A stretch of DNA of 64,000 nt from Archangium lansingense (GTDB taxonomy: Bacteria > Myxococcota > Myxococcia > Myxococcales > Myxococcaceae): NCBI RefSeq assembly GCF_026626635.1, contig NZ_JAPNKA010000001.1, positions 1,240,001 to 1,304,000 on the forward strand. The letters are read 5' to 3'. Position 1 is the stretch's first letter. The number at the start of each line of letters is the position of its first letter. The notes beneath the pieces are model-generated. The model saw nothing but the letters and a program-made list of their open reading frames with translations. It ran no database searches and had not been told where the DNA came from. The translations under genes and the position numbers were made by a program. Shown here piece after piece: positions 34,828 to 44,519 of this stretch.

Positions 34828-35927
34828 AACTCTCCAGGACGCCGCTCGTCGCCGGGCTCGCCGCCGTGGGCATGGCTGCCACCGTGCTTCCCCTCTCGGG
34901 CTGCAAGGCTGACGCAGCTTCGCCCGCCGCCCCCACCAAGGCCGCTGCCTCGGAGCTGCCCTCGGTGACGCTCACCACCCCGCGCTCGGTGACGACCTCG
35001 CTGCGCGAGGAGGTGACGGGCACGCTCTTCCCCGCCCAGGCCCTGCAGGTGGGCTTCGAGGTGGGAGGCCGCCTGGACAAGGTGCGCGTGAAGAAGGGCC
35101 AGGCGGTGCAGGAGGGCCAGGTGCTCGCGCAGCTCAACGCCGAGATTTCGGACGCCCAGCTCGCCCAGGCCCAGGCCGCGGTGGCCGCCGCCGAGGTGAG
35201 CGCCGCCATGGCCGCCGACGTGGCCGGTCGCAACGCGAAGCTGCAGGAGCAGGGCAACGTGAGCGACCTGCAGAACCTCACCTCCACCACCCAGGCGAAG
35301 CAGGCCGAGGCGCAGCTGCTCGCCGCCAAGGCGCAGCTCGCGCAGGCGCAGGCGGGCCGGCGCAAGCACGACCTCAAGGTGCCCTTCTCCGGCACCGTCG
35401 TGGACGCGCCCGAGCAGGTGGGCGCCATCGTGGGCCCGGGCGTCCCCATGTTCTCGGTGGAGAACCTGGGCACCCTGCTGCTGAAGACGACGGTGGCCGA
35501 GTCCATGCGCGCCCGCCTCAAGCCGGGCACGAAGGTGCGCGTGGAGGTCATCGGTGGCGGCGCCTCGACGGACGAGGCCACCATTCGCACCATCATCCCC
35601 TCGGCGGACGCGGCCACGCGCCGCATCCCGGTGGACGTCCTGGTGCCCAACAAGGATGGCCGCTTCGTGGCCAACACCCTGGCGCGCGTCATCCTCCCGC
35701 TGAGCGACTCGCAGGAGGCGCAGGCCCTGCCCAGCTCCGCGCTGTCCTCCTCGGGCGGCGACCACGTCTACGTGGTGGCCTCCACCGGCGAGGTGCGCCG
35801 CGTGGACGTCCAGGTCATCGAGCGCGGCTTGCGCGAGGTGGTGGTGAAGGCCGCCTCCCCGCTGGACAAGGTCGTCGAGTTCCCCACGCCGTCCCTCACC
35901 GAGGGTACGCGCGTCTCCGTGAAGTAA
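34824..35927 (+). CDS. RND efflux periplasmic adaptor (membrane fusion protein)
   Basis: 367 residues starting at GTG 34824, which overlaps the TetR TGA. The signal (VAGLAAVGMAATVLPLSGC) has lipobox LSGC, so it is a lipid-anchored HlyD/AcrA-type adaptor. The lipoyl/barrel-sandwich halves are VGFEVGGRLDKVRVKKGQAV and HDLKVPFSGTVVDAPEQVGA, flanking an alpha-hairpin rich in Ala/Gln (about residues 105-180), then beta-barrel and membrane-proximal domains. It bridges the RND pump and TolC-like channel encoded next in the operon. Confidence 0.93.
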   Translation: MKLSRTPLVAGLAAVGMAATVLPLSGCKADAASPAAPTKAAASELPSVTLTTPRSVTTSLREEVTGTLFPAQALQVGFEVGGRLDKVRVKKGQAVQEGQVLAQLNAEISDAQLAQAQAAVAAAEVSAAMAADVAGRNAKLQEQGNVSDLQNLTSTTQAKQAEAQLLAAKAQLAQAQAGRRKHDLKVPFSGTVVDAPEQVGAIVGPGVPMFSVENLGTLLLKTTVAESMRARLKPGTKVRVEVIGGGASTDEATIRTIIPSADAATRRIPVDVLVPNKDGRFVANTLARVILPLSDSQEAQALPSSALSSSGGDHVYVVASTGEVRRVDVQVIERGLREVVVKAASPLDKVVEFPTPSLTEGTRVSVK

Positions 35928-35957
35928 TCCCCGCCGCACGATTTCAGGGCGTCCCCC

Positions 35958-38900
35958 ATGCTCCTCAGCGACGTCTCCATTCGCCGGCCGATCTTCACGG
36001 CCATGATGTCCCTCTGCCTCATCGTCCTCGGGGTGATGGGCTACACCCGGCTGGGAACCGATCTCTTCCCCGACATCTCCATCCCAGTGGTGGTGGTAAG
36101 CACCGTCTACAAGGGCGCCGGCCCGGGTGAGATCGAGACCCAGGTCATCAAGCCCATCGAGGATGCCGTCGCGGGCATCAGCGGCGTGGACAAGATTCAC
36201 TCCTGGAGCCGAGAGAACGTCGGCACGGTGGTGGTGCAGTTCAAGCTGTCGGCCAACCTGGACCGGTCGGCGCAGGAGGTGCGCGACAAGGTCTCGGCCA
36301 TCGTCAACAAGCTGCCGCAGGACGCGGATGCGCCGATGGTGGGCCGCGTGGACATCTCCGCGGTGCCCGTCCTCACCTACGCGGCGAGCGCGCAGGCGGA
36401 CTCGCGCACGGTGCGCAAAATCATCGAGGACAAGCTCAAGCCCGCCCTGGCGCAGATCGAAGGCGTGGCCGACGTGAGCATCCAGGGCGGTGACGTGCGG
36501 GAGATCCAGGTGGACGTGGACCTGGACAAGGCGCGCGCGGTGGGGGTGTCGCAGATGGACATCGCCCAGCGGATTGGCTCGGAGAACCTGGACCTGCCTG
36601 CGGGCCGGTTGCAGCTCGGTCCCACGGAGCTGACGGTGCGCTCGCTGGGCCAGTTCAAGAGTGTGGACGAGCTGCGCCAGCTCCCGGTGGCCCAGAGCCG
36701 CACGGGTGCCCAGGTGCGGCTGGAGGAGATCGCCACCATCACCGACGGCGCGGCCGAGCGGCGCACCACGGCACGCCTCAATGGGGTGGACGCCGTCATC
36801 CTGGAGGTCGTCAAGCAGCCCGGCTCCAACACGGTGGCGGTGAGCGATGCGGTGAAGACGGCGATGGCGAAGATCATTCCCACCCTGGGGCACGACTTCC
36901 AGACGCGGTTGCTCATCGACCAGTCGGTGGACATCCGCGAGAACGCCCACGAGGTGTGGATCGCCCTGCTCTTCGGCGGCGCGATGGCGGTGCTCATCAT
37001 CCTGATGTTCCTGTTGGATCCGCGCGGCACCTTCATCTCCTCGCTGGCGCTGCCCACCTCCGTCGTCGGCACGTTCTTCGTGATGTACCTGCTGAACTAC
37101 TCGCTCAACCAGATGACGCTGCTGGCGTTGTCGCTGGCCATCGGTCTGCTCATCGACGACGCGGTGGTGGTGCGCGAGGCCATCACCCACCGCCTGGAGC
37201 AGGGCGAGGATCCGGTGAGCGCGGCCTCCAACGGCACCAAGGACGTAGGCCTGGCGGTGCTCGCGACCACGTTCGCGCTGGTGGCGGTGTTCGTCCCGGT
37301 GGCCTTCATGCCGGGCATGGTGGGCCAGTTCCTCCAGCAGTTCGGCATCACCATCTCGGTGGCGGTGCTCATCTCCCTCTTCATCTCCTTCACGCTGGAC
37401 CCGATGCTGTCCGCGCGGCTGGCGAAGCAGCGCAAGCCAGGCGAGCACCACCAGGAGAACGCGGTGGCCAGCGCCATCCGCCGCTTCCTGGATGGCAGCG
37501 AGCGCGTCTACTCGAACATCCTGCGCTGGGTGCTCGACCACAAGTGGCTCACCACGGGCATCACCGTGCTGGTGATGGTGGTGTCCTTCGGGGCCGCCAG
37601 CCGCCTGGGCATGGAGTTCCTTTCGGCCGAGGACCGCTCTCAGTTCATCGTGCAGCTCATCCTGCCCGATGCCTCCAGCTTGGAGCAGACGGGCACGCGC
37701 GTGGCGCAGGCCGAGAAGGTCCTCAAGAGCATCCCCGAGGTGACGGACATCTACGCCATCGTTGGTGACAACGGTGACGTGAACAAGGCGCGCCTGCGCG
37801 TCATCACCACGGACAAGAAGTCGCGCCAGCGGGGCATCCAGGCCATCAAGGAGGAGGCGCGCGAGCTGCTCACTCCGGCGCTGCCCGCCACCCGCGTCAA
37901 CCTGCAGGACCTGCCCATCATCGACGGCCTGGGCGGCGACTTCTTCCCCGTCATGGTGCGCGTCACCGGCCCGGAGCTGGCGACCATCCGCGAGGAGGCC
38001 GAGCGCATCGCTCAAATCCTGCGCGACATTCCAGGCACCGCGGACGTTCGCGTGGACTTCAACCCGCCCAAGCCGGAGCTGGCCATCGAGGTGGACCGGG
38101 CTCGTGCCAAGGACCTGGGTGTGAGCGCCGCGGCCATCGCCATGCAGATGCGCCTGTCCATTGGCGGTGACGTGTCCGCCAAGCTGCGCGAGGGCATCGA
38201 CGAGACGGAGATCCGCGTGCGGCTGAGCGAGCGCGACCGCGGCACCCCCGAGCGCGTGCGGCAGATCATGCTCGCCACGCCCAAGGGGCTCGTCCCGGTG
38301 TCGGACGTGGCGAAGGTGGAGCTGCGCGATGGCCCCAGCGTCATCGAGCACGAGAACCGCCAGCGGCAGATCGCCATCTACTCCCAGCTCAATGGTGCCC
38401 CCCTGGGTGAGGTGGCGGCGAAGCTCAAGCAGGCGATGACCGAGAAGCCGCTGCCTCCGGGCTACTCGCTCATCTACGACGGGCAGATCAAGATGATGTC
38501 CGAGCAGAACGATGCCTTCAGCACCGCGTTCCTGCTGGCCTTCGTCTTCATCTACATGGTGCTCGCCAGCCAGTTCGAGTCGCTCAAGCACCCCTTCACC
38601 ATCATGGTGTCGCTGCCGCTCGCGCTCGTGGGCGCGCTGCTGGGCCTCGTCTTTGGCGGCTACCACGTGTCCATGGGCGCGATGATCGGCATCATCCTGC
38701 TGATGGGCCTGGTGACGAAGAACGCCATCCTCCTGGTGGACGGAGCGCTGCAGTACCTGCGCGAAGGCGCCACGGTGGACGAGGCGCTCATGAAGGCAGG
38801 CCCGCGCCGGCTGCGTCCCATCCTCATGACGAGCGCCGCCATGGCCATCGGCATGGTGCCCACCGCCATCGGCAAGGGCGTGGGCTCCGAGTTCCGCGCC

Positions 38901-39074
38901 CCCATGGCCATCGCCGTCATCGGCGGTGTCATCACCTCCACCTTCCTCACACTGCTGGTGGTGCCGGTGGTGTTCGCGGCCATGGAGCGCATCGGCTTCT
39001 CCAAGCGCGCCCCGAAGAAGGACGAGGCCCTGCCCGTCCCCGTCCAGGAGTCCAAGGAGCAGCGCGCCGCCTGA
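35958..39074 (+). CDS. RND-family efflux permease
   Basis: 1038 residues, the usual length for RND transporters. The protein begins [20 protein letters not shown] and carries twelve membrane spans with two large periplasmic loops. The family motif DPELDxx-like region is represented by [20 protein letters not shown], and TM4 has the proton-relay acidic pair in [22 protein letters not shown]10-12 include [20 protein letters not shown] and [12 protein letters not shown]. It is closer to the HAE-1 type (drugs and hydrophobic compounds) than to heavy-metal pumps. The upstream gap is 30 bases; the TolC-type gene follows after 53. Confidence 0.95.
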   Translation: MLLSDVSIRRPIFTAMMSLCLIVLGVMGYTRLGTDLFPDISIPVVVVSTVYKGAGPGEIETQVIKPIEDAVAGISGVDKIHSWSRENVGTVVVQFKLSANLDRSAQEVRDKVSAIVNKLPQDADAPMVGRVDISAVPVLTYAASAQADSRTVRKIIEDKLKPALAQIEGVADVSIQGGDVREIQVDVDLDKARAVGVSQMDIAQRIGSENLDLPAGRLQLGPTELTVRSLGQFKSVDELRQLPVAQSRTGAQVRLEEIATITDGAAERRTTARLNGVDAVILEVVKQPGSNTVAVSDAVKTAMAKIIPTLGHDFQTRLLIDQSVDIRENAHEVWIALLFGGAMAVLIILMFLLDPRGTFISSLALPTSVVGTFFVMYLLNYSLNQMTLLALSLAIGLLIDDAVVVREAITHRLEQGEDPVSAASNGTKDVGLAVLATTFALVAVFVPVAFMPGMVGQFLQQFGITISVAVLISLFISFTLDPMLSARLAKQRKPGEHHQENAVASAIRRFLDGSERVYSNILRWVLDHKWLTTGITVLVMVVSFGAASRLGMEFLSAEDRSQFIVQLILPDASSLEQTGTRVAQAEKVLKSIPEVTDIYAIVGDNGDVNKARLRVITTDKKSRQRGIQAIKEEARELLTPALPATRVNLQDLPIIDGLGGDFFPVMVRVTGPELATIREEAERIAQILRDIPGTADVRVDFNPPKPELAIEVDRARAKDLGVSAAAIAMQMRLSIGGDVSAKLREGIDETEIRVRLSERDRGTPERVRQIMLATPKGLVPVSDVAKVELRDGPSVIEHENRQRQIAIYSQLNGAPLGEVAAKLKQAMTEKPLPPGYSLIYDGQIKMMSEQNDAFSTAFLLAFVFIYMVLASQFESLKHPFTIMVSLPLALVGALLGLVFGGYHVSMGAMIGIILLMGLVTKNAILLVDGALQYLREGATVDEALMKAGPRRLRPILMTSAAMAIGMVPTAIGKGVGSEFRAPMAIAVIGGVITSTFLTLLVVPVVFAAMERIGFSKRAPKKDEALPVPVQESKEQRAA

Positions 39075-39127
39075 GTGGCCCGGGCGCGCTGCCCCTCCCC
39101 CCCATCCTCCTTCGCTTCTCTCTGCCC

Positions 39128-40564
39128 ATGTTCATCCGATTCGCTGCCGGGTCCTCCCGGCGCCCCCTGTCGCTCGTTCTCCTCGCCGCCCTTTCACCGC
39201 TGGGTGCGCTCGCCCAGGCTCCCGCCTCGCAGCCCGCGACGGTGGGGGCTCCTGCTCCCGCCTCGCTGCGCACGGTGACGCTGAAGGAGGCGCTCTCCCT
39301 GGCCGCGGTGCAGAGCCCGGACGTGGCCGCTGCCCGCGCTCAGGCCGCCGTGGCCGCTGCCGGTGTTCGTCGCGCCTGGACGGCCTGGCAGCCCGAGGTG
39401 ACGGTCGGCGGCCAGTTCGTCCACGCCAGCGCGGAGGCCCTGCTCGACCTCGGCAGTTTCGTCGGGCTGGTGGCCGGCGTGTTCCAGATTCCCCCGGTCA
39501 ATCCGCAGATGGTCCCGGAGCCCGTCGTCATCACGGCGAGGAACTCGCGCTACGCGTCGGCGCAGATCTCCCAGCCCCTCTTCACCCCGGCTGGCGTCTT
39601 CCTGCTCGGCCCGGCGAAGGCGGGCGCGGAGGCGGCGGAGCTGGGCGCCTTGGAGGCTCGCGAGCAGGTGCTGCTGGCGGTGGCGCGCACCTTCCTGGGG
39701 CTGCAGGGCATCCAGCAGATGATGGACGCGGCGCGTGAGGCTGAGTCGGTGGCCCTCCAGCGCGAGGGCGAGGCCAAGGCGCAGCTCGGCGTGGGCATGA
39801 CGGTGGAGGCGGCGCTGCTGCGCGCTCAGTCGGAGACGGCCCAGGCCCGCGTGCAGCTCGCGCAGCTCTCTGGCCAGTATGCGCAGCTCGTGGCGCTCCT
39901 GGGCGCGCTGGTAGGCGAGTCGGTGCAGCCCGCTCCGTTCGAGGCCTCCGGCGGCCCCCGCTGGCTCATCCCTGCCGAGGACCAGAGCCCCTGGGAGGAC
40001 ACCTACGCGGTGCGCTCGGCCTCCCTGGCGGTGAAGGCCAACGAGGGCAAGGTGACGTACGACCTCTTCTCGTGGCTGCCCAGCGTGGTGGCCCAGGCCC
40101 GCGGCCTCTACAACTCCAACTCTGGCTTCACCGGACAGAACCTCACCTACGAGCTGTCCGTCGCCGCCTCCATGCCGCTGTACGACCGCGGGCAGCGCTA
40201 CGCGGCGCTGCACGAGGACCGGGCTCGGCTGGCGCAGGCCAAGGCGCAGTACGAGTCGGCGCGCGCCAGGGCCCACGCCAACTGGGTGGCGGCCAAGGCC
40301 AACATCCAGGCCGCCGAGGCCGCGCTGGCTCAGGCTGAGTCCCAGGCACATCTCGCAGCTCGGGTGCAGCAGCAGGTGGCGGCGGCCTTCCGGGCCGGCA
40401 TGTCCACCAGCCTGGAGATGTCGGACGCGGACACGCGGCGCTTCCTCGCCGCCAGCGCTGCGGCCCAGGCCCGTGCCACGCTCGAAATCCGCCGCGTGGA
40501 GCTGGCTGGCGCCGCGGGCCGCATCGCCGCTTCGGTCGAGGAGTCGGAGCAGGCGAAGCAGTAG
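39128..40564 (+). CDS. TolC-family outer membrane efflux protein
   Basis: 478 residues with a signal peptide (SLVLLAALSPLGALAQA). Two TolC repeats are visible: SLAAVQSPDVAAARAQAAVA near residue 55 and a second half near residue 290-460 with SLAVKANEGKVTYDLFSWLP, YDRGQRYAALHEDRARLAQA and long Ala-rich helices. It should form the trimeric outer-membrane channel for the RND pump encoded upstream. The operon ends here; a palindromic repeat follows at 40573. Confidence 0.93.
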   Translation: MFIRFAAGSSRRPLSLVLLAALSPLGALAQAPASQPATVGAPAPASLRTVTLKEALSLAAVQSPDVAAARAQAAVAAAGVRRAWTAWQPEVTVGGQFVHASAEALLDLGSFVGLVAGVFQIPPVNPQMVPEPVVITARNSRYASAQISQPLFTPAGVFLLGPAKAGAEAAELGALEAREQVLLAVARTFLGLQGIQQMMDAAREAESVALQREGEAKAQLGVGMTVEAALLRAQSETAQARVQLAQLSGQYAQLVALLGALVGESVQPAPFEASGGPRWLIPAEDQSPWEDTYAVRSASLAVKANEGKVTYDLFSWLPSVVAQARGLYNSNSGFTGQNLTYELSVAASMPLYDRGQRYAALHEDRARLAQAKAQYESARARAHANWVAAKANIQAAEAALAQAESQAHLAARVQQQVAAAFRAGMSTSLEMSDADTRRFLAASAAAQARATLEIRRVELAGAAGRIAASVEESEQAKQ

Positions 40565-40572
40565 TGAGAGGT

Positions 40573-40594
40573 CCCCTCTCCCAGAGGGAGAGGG
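40573..40594. repeat. Dispersed palindromic (REP-like) repeat, short copy
   Basis: CCCCTCTCCC-AGA-GGGAGAGGG, 9 bases after the TolC-type gene and before the convergent gene at 40611. It lacks the GGGGTGAGGG tail seen in other copies and may serve as a terminator hairpin for the operon. Confidence 0.6.
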
Positions 40595-40610
40595 AGCGCT
40601 TGCCGGACAC

Positions 40611-41363
40611 TCACCCCGGGTAGAGCGGGTCCATCACGTCCAGCACGTTCGAGAGCAGCTGCCGGCCCTCGGACGTGTCCGGGCACAGCCCGCCCCAGGC
40701 GAGCGTGAGGTTGGAGCCCACCTGCTTGTAGATCATCCTCCCGCGCATCTTCACCGGCTCGTAGCTCTGGCGCCCGCCCGCCATGAAGTCGCCGTGGGGC
40801 AGACCGAAGACGGCGTAGTAGCGGAGGTCCGGCGACACGGCGTCCCGCAGGTAGTGCAGCCCGCTGGGGATGGTCGCCGTCACGTCCAGCACGTGCCAGG
40901 AGCGGTGCCGGCCCGGCTTCAGCTCCTCGGTGCGGAAGCACATGCGCGGCGGCGGGCACCCGAGCGCGCCCGCGGTGAGCCAGTTGTAGTCGAGCTCTGG
41001 TACCTGGAGCATCTCGGGGATGTTGGGGCTCCCGTCCGCGTGGAAGCCCCAGGCGCTCCCGTCCGGCTCGTACGAGCGCAGCCCGTAGGCACCGTAGAAC
41101 ACGTTGTACCAGGGGCTGTGCGGGTTGTAGTACTCGGAGCACCCCGTCGTGTCGGCGAAGTCGCCGATGGTGAAGGCGACCAGCAGATCAAACGAGCGCC
41201 GCGTCTCGCGGGCCATGAAGGGCTCGTGCGCCACCGCGCCGATGGAGCCCGGCAGCTCTGGCACTGGCGTGGGGATGTTGGCGGCGGCCATGAAATTGTC
41301 ACCCCCGCCGGGCAACGGGGTGGCGCGCATGGCCAGCGTCGCCAACTCTTTTTGTAGTCCCAT
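40611..41363 (-). CDS. Hypothetical protein
   Basis: 250 residues from the ATG at 41363, with GGGAGAGAC upstream. No signal peptide or membrane span. Landmarks are PVPELPGSIGAVAHEPFMAR, FDLLVAFTIGDFADTTGCSE, EYYNPHSPWYNVFYGAYGLR, LHYLRDAVSPDLRYYAVFGL and PHGDFMAGGRQSYEPVKMRG. It is rich in Tyr, Pro and His and reads as one globular domain, but I recognise no family. It is divergent from the DUF2378 gene, with start codons only 36 bases apart. Confidence 0.7.
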   Translation of the reverse strand: MGLQKELATLAMRATPLPGGGDNFMAAANIPTPVPELPGSIGAVAHEPFMARETRRSFDLLVAFTIGDFADTTGCSEYYNPHSPWYNVFYGAYGLRSYEPDGSAWGFHADGSPNIPEMLQVPELDYNWLTAGALGCPPPRMCFRTEELKPGRHRSWHVLDVTATIPSGLHYLRDAVSPDLRYYAVFGLPHGDFMAGGRQSYEPVKMRGRMIYKQVGSNLTLAWGGLCPDTSEGRQLLSNVLDVMDPLYPG

Positions 41364-41399
41364 GAAGTGTCTCTCCCGTCCACTGTAGACTCCCCGGCC

Positions 41400-41957
41400 A
41401 TGCCGGAGCGGCTCGTCTACGAACATACCTTCGAGGGCCTCTTCGTGCGGGGGCTTGCCGGCCGGATTTCTCCGGCGGTGAAGGAGCGGCTGCGCCGGGC
41501 CGGGCTGGACCTGGAGCGTAAGCTGCTCCCGGCCTACCCCTTCGAGACCTGGGTCCGGTGTGTCGCCATCGTCGCCGAGTCGCTCTACCCCGGCGAGCCC
41601 GAGGAGGTCTCCTACCGGCTCCTGGGCGAGCGGATGGTGGATGGCTACCGGGACACCTTCACCGGGCGGATGATGTTCCGCGTCCTCCAGTTGCTGAGCC
41701 CGCGCCGCCTGGCCGCGCGCACCGAGCAGAACTTCCGTTCGGGCAACAACTACACCGAGGTCCGCCAGACGGACGAGGGGCTCAGCGAGGTGGAGCTGTG
41801 GGTGAACGAGCCTGGGCCCACCCGCTATATCGTCCAGGGAGCCATGCTCGCGACGCTGCGTGCCTCCCGGCCCGGAGACGAGGGCGTGGGCGTGGACGTG
41901 CTCGACTTCACCGCCGAGGGTGTCTCCCTCCGGGTGTCCTGGACGGGCGAGCCGTGA
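41400..41957 (+). CDS. DUF2378 (TIGR02265) protein
   Basis: 185 residues from the ATG at 41400. It has the TIGR02265/DUF2378 pattern: TFEGLFVRGLAGRISPAVKE, RLRRAGLDLERKLLPAYPFE, LLGERMVDGYRDTFTGRMMF, NFRSGNNYTEVRQ and PTRYIVQGAMLATLRASRPG. This is a paralogous family greatly expanded in Myxococcales and of unknown function. The next gene starts inside its stop codon (GTGA), so the two are translationally coupled. Confidence 0.85.
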   Translation: MPERLVYEHTFEGLFVRGLAGRISPAVKERLRRAGLDLERKLLPAYPFETWVRCVAIVAESLYPGEPEEVSYRLLGERMVDGYRDTFTGRMMFRVLQLLSPRRLAARTEQNFRSGNNYTEVRQTDEGLSEVELWVNEPGPTRYIVQGAMLATLRASRPGDEGVGVDVLDFTAEGVSLRVSWTGEP

Positions 41958-42442
41958 GCCCGGAGTCGCCCGAGGGGCCGGCGCTGCTCGCGGTGGACCT
42001 CGGGTTGCGCTCGGGGCTGGCGCTCTACGGCCCCAACGGGCGGCTGCGCTGGTACCGCTCGCAGAACTTCGGCAGCCAGTCTCGCCTCAAGCGCGCGGTG
42101 CCCTCCGTCCTGCACTCGGCCGGTCCGCTCGCGTGGCTGGTGCTCGAGGGCGGCGGGCCCATCGCCGAGGTGTGGGAGCGCGAGGCCCTGCGGCGCGCGC
42201 TTCCCGTGCTCCGCGTGTCCGCCCAGGACTGGCGCGCCCGGCTCCTGTATGCCCGTGAGCAGCGCAGTGGCGGTCTGGCGAAGGATGCGGCCGATGTGCT
42301 CGCTCGCCGGGTGATTGAGTGGTCCGGTGCGCCCCGGCCTACGTCTCTCCGGCATGATGCCGCCGAGGCTGTGTTGCTCGGGTTGTGGGGCTCTCTGGAG
42401 GTGGGCTGGTTGGAACAGGTTCCTCCCGAGGTCCGCAGGTAG
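41954..42442 (+). CDS. Small RNase H-like (RuvC-like) fold protein
   Basis: 162 residues starting at GTG 41954, overlapping the DUF2378 TGA. The pattern LLAVDLGLRSGLALYGPNGR places an Asp on the first strand of an RNase H-like fold, AWLVLEGGGPIAEVWEREAL a Glu on a later strand, and SLRHDAAEAVLLGLWGSLEV a terminal His-Asp, the spacing seen in RuvC-type resolvases and related nucleases. The three acidic positions could form a metal site, but I see no specific RuvC family match. Activity is unproven. It is coupled to DUF2378 and convergent with DUF99. Confidence 0.65.
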   Translation: MSPESPEGPALLAVDLGLRSGLALYGPNGRLRWYRSQNFGSQSRLKRAVPSVLHSAGPLAWLVLEGGGPIAEVWEREALRRALPVLRVSAQDWRARLLYAREQRSGGLAKDAADVLARRVIEWSGAPRPTSLRHDAAEAVLLGLWGSLEVGWLEQVPPEVRR

Positions 42443-42447
42443 GGGCC

Positions 42448-43014
42448 TCAGGCCCTCTTGGAGCTCTCTCCCGTCATCACCGCCGAGCCGATCAGGTGCG
42501 CCAGCCGCAGCGCCTCCGGCACGTTCCCCCGGTCCGTCAGGCGCTTCAGCGCTTCCTCCACCCACGCTGGCTCTGCTCCCTGCACCTGGAACGTGAAGCC
42601 TCCTCGCTGGTGGATGGGGCCTGCCCTCCTCAGCAGCTCCAGCCGTTTCTCCGGCCGCGGCAGGTGGCGCAGCGCGCGCTCCATCGCCTCCAGGTCCGGC
42701 AGCTTCCTCATCACCGTCACGCACGGCTTGCCCAGCGTCTGCGCCAGCCGCGGCAGGTCCACCACGTTGAAGCCCCCGAAGGCGATGCCGTCCAGCAGCA
42801 CCAGGTGAAGCTGCGGCAGGAACTTGCCTCCCACCAGCAGCCGGCACACCTCGTCCGTCGCCGTCCACCCGTCCTTACGCACCCGTCCCCAGACGAGCCC
42901 CTCGAAGCGCGTCCCCGCGCACACCACTCCCACCAGGGGCACCTTCGCGCCGGGGCGCTTGGCGAAGGGGGCATCGTCGAATCCCGCGACTCGGGGCAGG
43001 GGCGGCAGGCGCAT
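42448..43014 (-). CDS. DUF99-family protein
   Basis: 188 residues from the ATG at 43014; an in-frame GTG at 43020 is the alternative. DUF99 landmarks are RVAGFDDAPF, VPLVGVVCAGTRFEGLVWGR, LPQLHLVLLDGIAFGGFNVV, DLPRLAQTLGKPCVTVMRKL, and the C-terminal VPEALRLAHLIGSAVM. The fold is related to endonuclease-V-like proteins, and the Asp/Glu positions are retained, but the function is not established. The terminator of the upstream cold-shock gene lies right before it. Confidence 0.85.
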   Translation of the reverse strand: MRLPPLPRVAGFDDAPFAKRPGAKVPLVGVVCAGTRFEGLVWGRVRKDGWTATDEVCRLLVGGKFLPQLHLVLLDGIAFGGFNVVDLPRLAQTLGKPCVTVMRKLPDLEAMERALRHLPRPEKRLELLRRAGPIHQRGGFTFQVQGAEPAWVEEALKRLTDRGNVPEALRLAHLIGSAVMTGESSKRA

Positions 43015-43021
43015 GGTCACC

Positions 43022-43060
43022 CAAAAAGAAAGAGCCCGACCTCTTGAAGAGGTCAGGCTC
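43022..43060 (-). terminator. Rho-independent terminator after the cold-shock gene
   Basis: Minus strand reads GAGCCTGACCTC, loop TTCAA, GAGGTCGGGCTC, then TTTCTTTTT. The 12-base stem has one G-U pair. It lies 24 bases after the cold-shock stop codon. Confidence 0.92.
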
Positions 43061-43083
43061 CTTGGCTCATCCGCGGGGGCGGA

Positions 43084-43290
43084 TTAGCTGGCGGCGCGAA
43101 CGTTCTGGGCCTGCAGGCCCTTCGGGCCCTTGGTCACCTCGAACTCCACGCGCTGACCCTCGGCCAGGGTGCGGAAGCCATCCATGTTGATGGCCGTGTG
43201 GTGGCAGAACACGTCCTCACCACCGCCGTCCTGCGTGATGAAACCGAAGCCCTTCGCGTCGTTGAACCACTTGACAGTACCAGTTGCCAT
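43084..43290 (-). CDS. cspA: Cold-shock protein (CspA family)
   Basis: 68 residues from the ATG at 43290 ([20 protein letters not shown]). RNP1 is KGFGFI and RNP2 is VFCHHTAI (Val-Phe-Val-His in most relatives). It binds single-stranded RNA and DNA and acts as an RNA chaperone. A strong terminator follows at 43022-43060; the leader of about 118 bases to the desaturase gene could hold a cold-responsive 5' UTR, though I see no certain motif. Its neighbour is a fatty acid desaturase, a combination that would suit membrane and RNA adaptation to cold. Confidence 0.95.
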   Translation of the reverse strand: MATGTVKWFNDAKGFGFITQDGGGEDVFCHHTAINMDGFRTLAEGQRVEFEVTKGPKGLQAQNVRAAS

Positions 43291-43408
43291 GAACCGTTCT
43301 TCTTTCGTTACAAGGCGGAACATGCCGCCTTTCGGACTCGGACTTGAGCCTGGGCGTAAGGCGTAGTCCGTTCATTTCTGAATGTCGAGAGGGGAATCCC
43401 CCGATTGT

Positions 43409-44374
43409 TCAGCTTCGAGCAGCGTTGATGCCCGATTCCAGTGCGTCCACGTCCTCGGAGGTCATCCGCACGGACTCGCCCGTGGGCGGATCGAAGGGCG
43501 CGCGGCCAATCTGCTTCGTGCCCAGGCTGGGGAAGAAGGGCGCCAGCACGTAGTTGCTGATGCACCAGCCGAAGAAGCTGCGCTGGATGAGCTCCGGGTT
43601 GATGTGCGGGGCAATCTTGGCGTGCAGCTCGGGCAGGGTGCTCCAGTGCGCGCCCGCCATCTCGTGGTGGGCCGTGTGCAGGCCGTTGTTGAAGAGGAAG
43701 AAGTTGATCAGCTTGCCATCGAAGCTGCGCGAGTGGTCATGCTCGCTCCAGGGGTCCGTGTGGACGTGCTGGATGTAGTTGAAGAACATGATGGTCCACA
43801 GCGCGAAGAGCGCCGGGATGAGGAAGGCGAACGTCCACACCTTGAAGCCGAGCCCCAGCCCGTGCATCGCGATGGCCACGCCCAGCAGCGCCAGATGCGC
43901 GCCCGCCCACACCACGTACTGCAGGATGATCTGCCGGAAGAGCGCGGGGTTGGAGCGGCGCGCCTTGGCGATGTACTGCTTGATGGGATCGCTCTGCCAG
44001 TAGGAGGAGACGAAGAAGTAGGTGAAGGCCACCAGCCAGTTGTTCTTGTTGGTGTGGCGCCAGGTGATGGTGGCGTCGCCCGCCTTGTTCACCAGCTTGT
44101 GGTGGTTGAGGTTGTGCGTCGGCACCCAGGCGAAGGTGGGGTAGCCGTAGAAGTGCGAAATCCACAGGCCCATCAGCGTGTTGAGGCGCCGGTTCTTGAA
44201 GGTGGGGCAGTGGTTGTGATTGTGCGCAATGACACCCGCGGCCAAGGCCAGATAGCAGCCGAGCGGGCTGAGGTACGGAATAAGCTCGGGCCTGGCGTAC
44301 TGCGCCAGGGCGACGACCGGCATGAAGAGACACCAGAGAAGGGTTCGGTAGTCGGCTGCATAGCGAGGAGTCAT
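43409..44374 (-). CDS. Fatty acid desaturase
   Basis: 321 residues with membrane spans and the three histidine boxes of membrane-bound fatty acid desaturases: AHNHNHCPTF, VPTHNLNHHKLVN and LHTAHHEMAGAHW. A fourth His-rich segment, YIQHVHTDPWSEHDHS, lies before the last box. All are needed for the di-iron centre. It should insert a double bond into acyl lipids in the inner membrane. It sits beside the cold-shock gene in the same direction, 118 bases upstream. Confidence 0.92.
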   Translation of the reverse strand: MTPRYAADYRTLLWCLFMPVVALAQYARPELIPYLSPLGCYLALAAGVIAHNHNHCPTFKNRRLNTLMGLWISHFYGYPTFAWVPTHNLNHHKLVNKAGDATITWRHTNKNNWLVAFTYFFVSSYWQSDPIKQYIAKARRSNPALFRQIILQYVVWAGAHLALLGVAIAMHGLGLGFKVWTFAFLIPALFALWTIMFFNYIQHVHTDPWSEHDHSRSFDGKLINFFLFNNGLHTAHHEMAGAHWSTLPELHAKIAPHINPELIQRSFFGWCISNYVLAPFFPSLGTKQIGRAPFDPPTGESVRMTSEDVDALESGINAARS

Positions 44375-44519
44375 GGTTGTCCCGGGGCTATAACCGACCC
44401 AGTATGGGACACCTAGAGCCGTTTCAGGAAGGGAACACGCCTCGCGCTGGCCGAGCGGGCATGGTGCGTGAGCGCCAGCGGCGGAGCGTGACTACTCTCA
44501 ACGTGGGAGGTAGCGGCGT

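Noticed and set aside
34824..34830. Short overlap as possible programmed frameshift
   Set aside because: It is an ordinary GTGA stop/start overlap between TetR and adaptor genes; both proteins are complete.
34614..38666. Very long open frame on the minus strand opposite the TetR/RND genes
   Set aside because: It is a shadow of the strongly biased high-GC codons of the RND pump; composition is His/Arg/Gly-rich without domains, and the plus-strand genes are certain.
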